This document shows positions 55,173-64,000 of a stretch of 64,000 bases of DNA, piece by piece (within the stretch, counting starts at the first letter, position 1; every line of letters starts with the position of its first letter). The notes under the pieces are model-generated. The model saw only the letters and a program-made list of their open reading frames with translations, did no database searches and was not told the origin of the DNA. Where the stretch lies: contig NC_034421.1 in NCBI RefSeq assembly GCF_002078875.1, forward strand, positions 3,039,076 through 3,103,075, read 5' to 3'. The position numbers and the translations under genes were made by a program. This DNA comes from Numida meleagris (taxonomy: Eukaryota > Chordata > Aves > Galliformes > Numididae).

Positions 55173-58100
55173 AGCCTCAGCTAATTCAGTGCCATGTGGT
55201 CCTCAAGGCTTGGAGCATGACTGGTGTTGCACTCCTGTTTCTCACTGCTTTGAGGACAACCTCCCATAGCCTATCCACATGCACAAGAACCAAGACGTTT
55301 TCTCCCAGATAACAGCCCAAACTGAGTGAACACTGTAGGGATAGTTCTTTCCCTAGGATTCATTTGGGCAGCACTTCAGCACAGACCTTTAGCAGCCCAC
55401 ACAGTAAAGCAGTTCAGTCATAGCTTAGCCCAATGAGCTCAAGCAACAAATGAAGTGAAAGTACAGCAAAGAGGGTTTTTCTCCCACTAACCAGCAGCGT
55501 ACACATTCAGTGACACTGCAGTGCTGCTCTAACCACTGGCACATCACTGCCCCACAACAACATTTCTCTCACCACCCACAGCACCTGATGTGCTCAGTCT
55601 GGGCTGCAGTCAGCCACCTGGCTCTGCACATATTCTCCAATGCCTTGAACATCCCATGCAAGCATCCCAGGTCTCTGATTTGTCACAAATGGATGCTCAT
55701 AATGCCCAGGCTATAAGCTTACAGTGAGTAGTAGGACATTTAAGTCACAGGGAGACTCCTGAAAGCGTAAGGGTAGCTGCAAATACATGAAAATCTATTT
55801 GCTATGAAGCTAAGAGTTAGGAATGTAAATCTCTGTGCCACTGGGTCAGAAAACTAGTACCAAATGGTACAAATTTAACCAAGGCAACAAATATTTACTA
55901 CAAGTGTTTTTTCTGCTGATGTTTTGAGCAAAACTGCACTGACCCCAGCACAGCCTCTCTGCCAATGCACTCAGGGCAGATACACACCTTCTTACATCAG
56001 TGAAGCCATGGTGCAGTCTGTCAAGTTCAGAAGATAACCTCTGCCTGTAAAAGATGAGCTTAGTGCTGATAAAATCCAGCAGGAATTTGTGGATATGTCA
56101 CAGACTGCTCAGCAGCCCCAGCCACTTCCACATGGTCCCACGAATCTCAGTGTTCTGAGTGAGGCAGCACATCTACATCACAATGGGATGCAGACCTGAA
56201 CCTGCACCTTCCATTTAGCTGGCCTTCCTTCCACTGTGCTGCCTGCTGTATGTTCTCAGGTATTCTATTTCATCATTAAATCCTGCTGAAGCACACACAG
56301 GTCTGTTCCCATGCCTTGCCAAAAGCTATATCTGACTCAAGAGCTGCACCAGTGGTGCTGAGCTTAACCACCTGAGGTTTTCAATGTGGGCAAGCTGTGC
56401 CTCGGAGGCTAACACAGAAAGCACCTAGATAACCCAAGCAGTAGTCCCACAAGCATTTGAGAGGTCAATTAGGAAACCTTGAAAGACTGTGTGCCTTGAA
56501 GTTTTATAATAGTGTAAATGATTCATTCATCATTCTTCACTGGTCACATAATGAACAGTTAGACTGCTAAATGACCTCAGCCTTGCCTTGGGCTCTTAAC
56601 TCCAAGCTAGTTACTGCCAGGCCGCCAAATTCCTAACTATTAAATTAGTCATTAACTCTTAAAGAGGAGAAACGCTCTCTGTTCACAGGAGTTCACCCAG
56701 AAGAACCTGCTTGGAGTACAGCTCCCTGCACTGTTCTGCTGCTCCCTCAAAACAGGACCATGAGATCACTCTGGATTCCCCAGCACCTTCAGCATCCGTG
56801 GGCATTTGACTCCTGGAGCAAAGTTTAATACAGCAGAGAGCAGCCAACCTGCTCTGCCTGCAGAGCCTCCCCTGCACAGAGCCACTTGCCTGGGGGGACC
56901 AACACAACAGGCCCATGCTAGCCTAGGCAGGTCTATCAAAGTGACCTAAAGCAGACCAATAGGGCAGACTCCGCAGAAACTAGCCTCTATTTAATTTAAA
57001 CAACTTTAACCTGCTCTCTCTGTAACTCTAACAACTATATCAGATACTCTCACTAAAAAAAGTCTGCCTGCAAAACTTGCTTATTTCTTGTCTTTAAGCC
57101 ATTAGAGCTACAACACAAACAGCACTGAAGTAGACAAGTGGTTTATTCTTTAATTTGTGCAAAAATAATCCATTTAGAGCCTGGAAGAAACTAAGATTTA
57201 ATTTAACCAGATAAATATCTTAAATTGTAAAATGGTCAATAACAACAGCAAAGGAATTAATAAAGTCACATTAGTATGAAAAAAATACCCCCAAAGTACC
57301 TCTTGTGGAATAAATTTTTCTCTGGCAGCTCCTTTGTGGACACTGTAATAGACAACTTAGTCTCTTGTATTCCAACAGCAAAATTTAGTCTAAACACCAG
57401 CTTCTGATGGGGGAAAACTTTTCTGATGCGTGTTCCCATACGATATAGACCTACAGTAGGCCCAGCCTTAGAGATCTCATTTCCATAAGCAGCTTTAGCT
57501 GAGACAGGCTAGGAAGAGCTTCAGGTCACAGAGCAGACCACCCTAATCCATCCTGATACTGCACCCAAAGCTGCCCTGTGTGCCAAACCCCCAGCACGCA
57601 GGGGTTGAGGCGAGCCCAGCTAGCAGAGCCAGCACAGCACTCTGGCTAGCTTACAGTGCTGCAGTGATCAGGTTAAATAAAGCAGCCTAAAATTACTCTG
57701 CTGTGTGTCATACAAAAGCATTTCTCTTTTGTTCCTCTTCCATATTAAAAAACACCATGTAAAAACCACGTTCCCCTCCTGCTGCGTAGGGTGGTTTTCA
57801 GACAGAAACTCCTACTCATAACTAGCTAGTCAACTCTTTTCAAAGCTCTTTGAGATAATGGGCAAAATAGGTTATTTCAATATGTATTATAACATTGCAT
57901 TTTTATAACTCCTGATATTACATTATGACCAGCAGAAAGGTCAGACAAACAATTATTATAGACGATTAATTAGGGCTCTCAAAGTTGATCAGTTCAGAGC
58001 CCGTGCCAAACCATGAGCCTTTCACATAACCAGAACACCCTCACAGAGTCTCATGGAGTCTCCAGCATCCTCTTCCAGTGACCGTTCAGATTTCTTTCAC

Positions 58101-59762
58101 TTCCAGCTTCCATAGGTGATGCCTTTTACTCAGAAATCAGCAATGAATGAGGCTGCTAGCTTGTTTACGGGACTGGAGAAAATTTTCAGGCCCCAATACA
58201 TCTCAGTATAAAAAAAATAAAACCTCCTTTTTTTTGTTGTTGTTTTTAATCTATACAGACCCACTCATCAGACTCTAACTGGAGCTTCATTTTTCCACCA
58301 ACCAGCTGCGAACTAATTACAAGGACTTCTAACTAGTCCTGCTCCTGTACCAAGCATATGGTTCCAATTAAGTCAAACTGCAGCTGATTTTAATCAATCT
58401 TCCTTAAAGCAGTCAAAGTTGAAGAATCTCTTTTCCTTCAGCTCAAAGAGTAGAGGAGAGCAGGAAAAGCAGGAGAGTAGTATTTGCATAAGGAACACTT
58501 CATATCCGCTTGGTTGCCCGTAAACACAAGGCTCCTAGCAGTCAGAAATGCTAATTGAACACTCTTCACGAGTCTTTCCTCCCACTTCATCCCAAAAGCA
58601 CTGATTTGATCGGTCTCTTTTGTTCCCGGCCAAGTTGCACGTTTCCACCAGCAACTTGGGAAGACCATCCAGATCATCTCTCACAACTAACAAACCAAAC
58701 CTCTCACTGACATCTCAGCATATCTGCCCACCATAGGCCGAGCAGCAAAAAGCAGATTTCTTTTCCCGGATTAAAGACTCATCCTATTTTGCTTCATCAA
58801 AAGACAGTAGGGGAGAGGAGATAAAATTGTTTAGTTAAACCCGCTCTTTTCATGTATTATTTGAATCCTTCTGCTGAGCAACTATTCAGATAACATCCTG
58901 GGTGACAGGGGAGGCACCTCAGCAGGGTGTCATTTCCCTACAGTCCCAACATTTCTTGTGCTTTTGTAATCTGAGGTTTTTATTAGCAGTAAAGACCTGA
59001 GCAGTGAGTAATATCCACGCGGAAGTCTTTATACCAGTGAAGGAAAATCAATGCAGCCTGCAGCTAGGTGTCAAGAGCCAAGGGGTTTCGGAAGAGGAGG
59101 TGTGCGGAGGCAGAGAACGCCTTCAGTAATTCAAGTTGTCCCCACACAAGAACACAAAGAGATGTCAGATGTTCTGTACACAGCTGCAGATACCTATCAG
59201 TAGCTCTGTTTGTTTATTTGCTAATATTGAGCTTCAGGAGCGCGAATCATACACCTATCTAACACAGAAGTGCCTTCCCATGTGCCCTCTGGGTGGTGTG
59301 TCCGGCCCCACAGGTCACACAACGGCCTACTGCTAGCAGCAGCCAAAGCAGAGATGAGCAAAAGCCACGTGCTTTTGTTCTGAGACACGGGGATACAACG
59401 AGGCAGAAAGTATTTCTGAAACCGTCTTTCATTCCCACACGTCAATACAGTCAAACCCTGATGTTTCTGGCAAGGAAAACATTAGGTGTATCCTCAGATT
59501 TCATTCACCACACATGGCTGTGAGCTCAGACAGAATTCAGCCCAGTGTAAAGTAGTCAAAGCCCTGGTTCTAAATCCCGTCTCTTCCAAATTCACAACCT
59601 CAATACGTCCCTCTCATGCATCTTTCATTCAGTTGATATAGTTCCAGAAAGTTGGAGGTTTTATTTTAAAAACCAAACTACAGATAGAGATTTGTCAGGA
59701 ATCTTCTTCCTACCTCACTTAATGTCACCCATACTCTCTTCCACCTCTATTTGGTTTGGGAG

Positions 59763-60082
59763 TGTAACGTGATGGAAAGCACAGCAATGACAGCAGAGCA
59801 ACAAGGTCCCAGGCTGCAGCAAGTGAGGATTTGCTCAAAGGCAACAGCCATGGGCACAGAAATAAAGGAAAGAAGCTGCTTACCTTTGGAGGGCCTCAGG
59901 CGTGCAGGGATCTCCAGCAAGATCCCCCTGCCTGCACTGCCAACCCTTAAATGAGGGCTGGGAAGGGGTCACACAGCTGCATCGCATTGCATTGCTTGCA
60001 CCTGGGCTCCCCTGGGTTGGCCCTGCCTTCCCCCCAGGTGCTCCATCACTGCTTCAAGCCATGACTTAGCATTTCCACTACA
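59763..60082 (-). mobile_element. Solo-LTR-like element, copy A
   Basis: On the minus strand it begins TGTAGTGGAAATGC at 60082 and ends near ATCACGTTACA at 59763, so the outer bases are TGTA...TACA, as in retroviral LTRs. It contains a TATA-like CATTTAAGG at 59945-59953 and a G/C-rich upstream half. It is about 320 bp long, the size of a short LTR. The 5' third aligns with copy B at 61172, including the GGCTTGAA and GTGAT-GAGCAC blocks. The flanks (GGGAG and GGTAC) do not form a convincing duplication, so the element may be old or its ends slightly off. No internal viral genes are present. Confidence 0.55.
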
Positions 60083-60259
60083 GGTACCATGCTTCTCTCA
60101 CATTCACCATTACAACCATTTTTCTGTCCAGTACAATTTCCTTGTGATCTCTGTATCTGAAGTTTGTCTTATTTTTTTTATCCACCCCTTGTGATAAAGG
60201 GAAGTTATTTTAACCCCATCATTTCCTAGTGATTTCTTACATTCTTCATGGGAATAGAT

Positions 60260-60420
60260 AATGTGTCAAACTTACAATATCTCGGTGACCTTACCCGAGT
60301 GTTTGATAATATTTTCAACATATTTTCTCAACACCTATAGAAGAAAGGACCAAGCACAGCCCTGCCAAAAAAAGACCTGTGGGGTCACTCTAAGCTCGGC
60401 CTATCAAAATATTTTAGACT
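60260..60420 (-). mobile_element. Possible CR1 scrap between the two LTR-like segments
   Basis: The plus strand here contains TTTCAACATATTTTCTCAACACC, then GGACCAAGCACAGCCCTG and ACCTGTGGGGTCACTC. These resemble the complement of the CR1 stretch that reads '...GGGCCCAGTACAGACCCCTGGGGGACACCAC'. The match is short and diverged. Confidence 0.35.
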
Positions 60421-60896
60421 CCAAGTAACTAAAAAACAGGGAAGCTGATGCTTTCTCCTCTGAGGAGTTCTGAAATCTTTACCATTCAGGTAGGCAAATA
60501 CTGATCAATGCTGACACTTGAGCATTTGGTTTCCATGTTCCTGTATTTCCGTTCTCTTCTCTACTCCTCTGAAGCTGCTGCTTTTGGCAACCACCTCTCA
60601 GATACAAGTGGGAAGCCAGGGAAGAGAAGAGCATCTTGTTCTCAGTCTAGAACTATGTCGCTTCTTCTTATACCATAAAAACTCAGCTATTGAAATGTTA
60701 ACTGATGCTGATCTCCACCGATGACCAGAAGGCAGACAATTAGCAAAACTACACTGAAGGCTTCAGATCTTTCCACTTTGAAAGTGAGCCTTAAAAACCT
60801 GATGTTTCGGTACACATTCTGCTCACAAAGAAGCAGAAGTGCTTCTAACAGGTTCTTAGTGACACCAGACAAAGCATTCCCAGGTAGACTGATAGT

Positions 60897-61172
60897 TGTA
60901 TACAGAAAGAAGAGTCAAACTCACCCAACTGGTGAAGAGGCTCCGGCTATGCAGCATTCCCCCACAAAAAGCAGCCCGGGTCCAAAAGATATCCCCCCTC
61001 CCCCTGGCTAGCCCTTATATGAGCCCAGGGGGGTCTGCACCCTGGCTCCACCCCCTCTGGCCACCTGGGGAGCACAGCTGCAAACAATTGACCCGTGCTC
61101 CCTTGGCCAGCCACACCCCTTCACCATGTGCTCAATCACCAGTTCAAGCCGTTTCCTAACAGTTCCCCTACA
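60897..61172 (-). mobile_element. Solo-LTR-like element, copy B (endogenous retroviral LTR)
   Basis: Read on the minus strand, it starts TGTAGGGGAAC at 61172 and has GC-rich promoter-like sequence containing the CACAGCTGC/TGCTCCCC block. It carries a TATA-like CATATAAGG at 61013-61020, with a G-rich stretch downstream. A TGTATACA at about 60897-60904 is a possible 3' end. It shares its 5' start and overall order with copy A at 59763-60082: the first 50 bases match at about three quarters of positions by eye. I see no retroviral coding sequence beside it. No clean target-site duplication was found, so the ends, especially the left one, are tentative. Confidence 0.55.
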
Positions 61173-61654
61173 GCATCTTAAGGGCAGCATCAGCAAATAA
61201 AGCAGAGCATCTCTCGGCATCAAGAAGAAAACAGGGAATTCCTCTGGTCAGGCCTCCCTAGCAAGCCAACAGCCATTGTAAGACAACAATGGTAGATTAA
61301 ATGTGACTTGAGCGTGTTGTAACCTACACCGAAACCAAAGCTGCTGCTATGTATTTTGGAGACCTGAGCATCCAAACACCAGCCCAAAGCTTTCATCTCC
61401 TGATGACTGAAAACCAATTAAAGGAGAACCAAGTGACAGGTTTCACACTAAACATGGCTCAGCAGAGATGCTCAGCAGCTCTTAGCTCCCTGCTTTATCA
61501 AAGCTGTCACTTCCCCTGTCTCTAAGAATTGGTAATAAAAAAAAATTTGATTCGCCTCTAATGGGTGTCAGGATAAAATCAATGATCTGTCTGAAATGTG
61601 AGTAATTTCAAAACTACAAGTTTTTTACCATGAACCAATTTACACAAAAATAGG

Positions 61655-61680
61655 GGAAGAAAGAGAGAAAGAAAGAAAAA
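61655..61680. repeat. Purine (GA/GAAA) simple repeat
   Basis: A run of 26 purines built from GGGGAAGAAAGAGAGAAAG and GAAA units. Confidence 0.75.
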
Positions 61681-62629
61681 TTAAGAGAATGAAATGCTAC
61701 AATGCTGAGTTGTTCAGCATATCAGAGAGAACAGCAGGGAGAGAGAACACTGTTTATAGCAAGATGGGCTTTGATTAAGCAAACATGCTCAGGTTCTTGT
61801 TCTTTCCAGCACCTTTTGACAGAAAATACTATAAAAGCTTGAAGCAGCTCCCATGCCCCTTCTCTGCACAAGAAAGCTGTTACGAGAACGTGAGCAGTCT
61901 GGACGTACAGTCACTCGACTGCTGCAGGCTCCCTTGCCCTCCCTTCAGGGAAGGTGAGACTTCACTGACCTCGCCAGAATGAAAAACTGAAAACCTTCTG
62001 CCGTACAGAACAGCACCTACGTCAGCAAAAGGTAGAACACCCACAGTAGCACAGCAAAACAAACACACCCTTTCATCCTTCTGACTCCGTACCTCCTGCC
62101 TTTCACTGACTGTGCTCTGGTGAAATCTTCTCAACGGCACTGATGCTTCCGGGCTTGGAAAACTGATACCTACTGAGGCCACAAACTGGTGGTCTCCATC
62201 TCCATCCCTGGGAACAGCAGTGGAGTCTCCAGTACAGATGGATCTCCAGTTTGCACAACGCCATACTGTTTGGCCCTGCGCTTAAGCTGCTGCTTGGCAC
62301 AAACGAAGTTGTGAACTGATGACTCATGGTAATGGTGGTATTTAACATGGAGCAGCTTTTAAGGCTTTCATGAAGAAAAAGAAGAGGTTCCAGACAAACA
62401 TATTGAAAAAGACAACTGCACTTGCGTGACTGGATCCAACACCAACACGTTTCCATGACACACAGATAAAGGTGCATTGGTGCAGTTCAGACAGTCTTCC
62501 TAAAAACACCTTGCCGAAACCGAGGGAAATGAACTTGCATGCTGTATGGTTCAATTTGGCACATTTGTTAGAACAGCTACAATGATGGTAGCAGGCTCTC
62601 CAGCCACACTGAACTTCCAAATTTCATAC

Positions 62630-62720
62630 CTGCATAGTTAGCTTCTCCAGTTTCATTTCCAGAGATCTGTTCTGCTCTTCCATCTTGCTGCGTTCAGCTT
62701 CCAGCTCCTCAATCTTCAGC
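62630..62720 (-). CDS. MAD1L1: MAD1L1 internal exon (end of long coiled coil)
   Basis: This 91-nt exon encodes one base of a split codon followed by 30 codons, ending in phase 0. The acceptor on the minus strand is a pyrimidine tract ending CTCTCTAG, and the donor is CAG|GTATGA. The peptide begins LKIEELEAERSKMEEQ and ends in LTMQ. It is rich in Glu, Lys and Leu with heptad-like spacing, as expected for the parallel coiled coil of MAD1 just before its MAD2-binding segment. MAD1 is a homodimer that sits at nuclear pores and unattached kinetochores and templates MAD2 conversion in the spindle checkpoint. The reading joins without a gap to the next exon at 32432, giving ...TMQ-GDYD, the order known in vertebrate MAD1. 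The exon is too short to stand out as an open frame; the splice signals and family match define it. Confidence 0.9.
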
Positions 62721-64000
62721 CTAGAGAGGAAAGGAAAGACAATAAGCACTGCATCCTTGCCCAGCCCCTCCACAAATAATCAAGTTAAAAACTGAAATCA
62801 CAAACAGTGGCAGATGATTCTTGTACTCCAATATCCAATATCAATCCAATATCACAAAGCTATACTGCTGAGATAGTTCAAACTTAGAACTCGAAGATCC
62901 AAGTTTGCATGATTAAAATTCTGAAAGCAGAAAGTCAAAATACACAACTTGAACATAAAGCAAATTCAACTTAGATACTTCCTGAACCAGAGAATGAGTC
63001 AAGATGATCATGTTCAATAACCACCAACAGCTGAAATCTCCACGCATGTGTCAGATCTCTTTTTGATCTGATTTATACTATTGGCCTTCACAACGCTCCT
63101 TGGCAGTAAGTTCCAAAATTTAATTATGTGCTGTATGAAAAATTAGTTCATTTTGTTTTATACTTCACATGTGATTATTTCACTGAGCGCCTGTTAGTTC
63201 TGCTGTGAGAAGTTGTGAATAATTGTCCCATCCTTCCCTCTCCAAACTACTCTACAGGCCTCCCCCCGTCCTTTCCTGAAGAATCTCACTTTAGCCTTTC
63301 CCCATATTGAAGGCTTTCCATATTTCTGCTCATCATTATTGCCCATCCTTGTTGTTCCTCAAATTTTATATGGGCTTCTTGCCATGAGAAGAGCTAGATC
63401 TACAAACAGCACTCAGATGTATTCAGTAGTGTGAAGCTGTTTTCTTCCCAGCTTCTAACTCCAGCATTCTATTTGTCTTTTTAACTTACTTTATATTTTT
63501 AGAAAACTGTTCACAATAATGTGGGATCTCTTTCTTGAGCAATAACAGATCGTTTAGGGCCCGCTACTGTACAAGTAAAAGTAAAGGTGTTTTTTCTTAT
63601 GTGCATGGGTTTTACATTTATTGATGTTCAACTTCATGTCCCATTTTATCGAGCAGTATAAGATCCTTCTGAACTGCTAGCAGCCTGGTAAGCAGCATCA
63701 TTTCATATTACCTCAAACTGTCTCCTCACTACTCACAAACTCCTTTTTTGTACTGGAAAATTCTCAACACAAAGCATTCTAGGATCTCATAGAAAACCCT
63801 CCATACTGTGAAAAATGAACATTTATTCTTTGATTTTCCATCTTTTAACTTTGCGTGACAGAAGTTAATGGAAGAAAAATGTATCAAGCTTCACAAACCA
63901 TAAAGATATTATCTCTGACTCAGGAAATCCTAGAGACAATACATTGGAGGCTAGGAGAGCCTTCTAGCAAAGTATCCCAGTAGCTCTGCCATATTTGCAG
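62721..64000 (-). other. MAD1L1: MAD1L1 intron (3' part), upstream of the coiled-coil exon
   Basis: This is the 3' end of the next upstream intron. A pyrimidine-rich acceptor tract adjoins the exon at 62720. About 340 bases of unique sequence follow, including an imperfect tandem of a CCAATAT unit near 62829-62856. Beyond that, a minus-strand CR1 fragment fills the rest of the window. Confidence 0.85.
63060..64000 (-). mobile_element. Ancient CR1 LINE fragment, antisense on the + strand
   Basis: The plus strand reads as the complement of a CR1 3' half. Landmarks in order are AAGTTCCAAAATTTAATTATG near 63110, AATCTCACTTTAGCC near 63285, TGTTGTTCCTCAAATTTT near 63350, CAGCATTCTATTTGTC near 63463, GGGATCTCTTTCTTGAGC near 63523 and TTTTACATTTATTGATGTTCAACTTCA near 63610, followed by GATCCTTCTGAACTGC. 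Each has a counterpart at the same relative place in reptile/bird CR1. The element lies in the same orientation as MAD1L1 and continues past the window edge. It is strongly diverged and non-coding. The 3' boundary (left end) is approximate. Confidence 0.85.

Larger units (their letters stand above)
32433..62629 (-). other. MAD1L1: MAD1L1 intron, 30.2 kb, upstream of MIM exon
   Basis: The intron starts with GTATGA at 62629 and ends with GGCACACAG at 32433, in phase 0. It contains an old plus-strand CR1 LINE (44440-45606), two minus-strand LTR-like segments (59763-60082 and about 60897-61172), a possible CR1 scrap between them, a MIR-like remnant near 33.2 kb, a possible L2/MIR-type tail near 37.7 kb and short purine repeats. 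Three perfect octamer motifs lie at 48632, 54738 and 55165. I see no convincing nested exon or RNA gene in the remaining unique sequence. Confidence 0.85.

Noticed and set aside
1..64000. Search for CRISPR arrays, operons, phage or plasmid modules, tRNA or rRNA genes.
   Set aside because: The window is vertebrate intronic DNA; no regularly spaced direct repeats, ribosomal sequence or tRNA-like cloverleaf was noticed. A covariance-model scan would be the decisive test for small RNAs.

Overview
The window is a piece of a vertebrate nuclear gene, read against the strand given. The only protein-coding gene I can support is MAD1L1, the spindle-assembly-checkpoint protein MAD1. Three consecutive internal exons lie on the minus strand at 62630-62720, 32225-32432 and 621-811. 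All have canonical AG/GT borders and compatible phases (91, 208 and 191 nt). Their joined translation matches the C-terminal part of MAD1: the end of the long coiled coil, the MAD2-interacting motif, the hinge, the RLK motif and most of the C-terminal globular domain. The last coding part, about 50 residues in vertebrate MAD1, lies beyond position 1. The 5' exons lie beyond position 64000.

Everything else is intron: 1-620, 812-32224 (31.4 kb), 32433-62629 (30.2 kb) and 62721-64000. The many open frames of 60-150 codons there have no recognisable domains and no paired splice signals that I could find, and I treat them as chance. No tRNA, rRNA, CRISPR array, operon or bacterial-type feature is present.

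The organism is most likely a bird, possibly a galliform. The exons are clearly amniote MAD1. The clearest interspersed repeats are old, diverged CR1 LINEs of the bird/reptile type (44440-45606 plus strand; 63060-64000 minus strand). There are no Alu- or L1-like repeats, and overall repeat density is low. Two related, TATA-bearing solo-LTR-like segments lie near 59.8-60.1 kb and 60.9-61.2 kb. Faint MIR-type SINE remnants occur near 13.6 and 33.2 kb. Simple repeats are short.

Several AT-rich, homeodomain-, octamer- or AP-1-motif-rich stretches look like conserved non-coding or enhancer candidates: about 5.0, 12.8-13.0, 28.9-29.1, 48.6 and 54.7-55.2 kb. They are inferred from base composition and motifs only. 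I found no new gene system. The most useful leads are the intronic enhancer candidates, the LTR pair and the splice-phase arrangement of the MAD2-binding exon.
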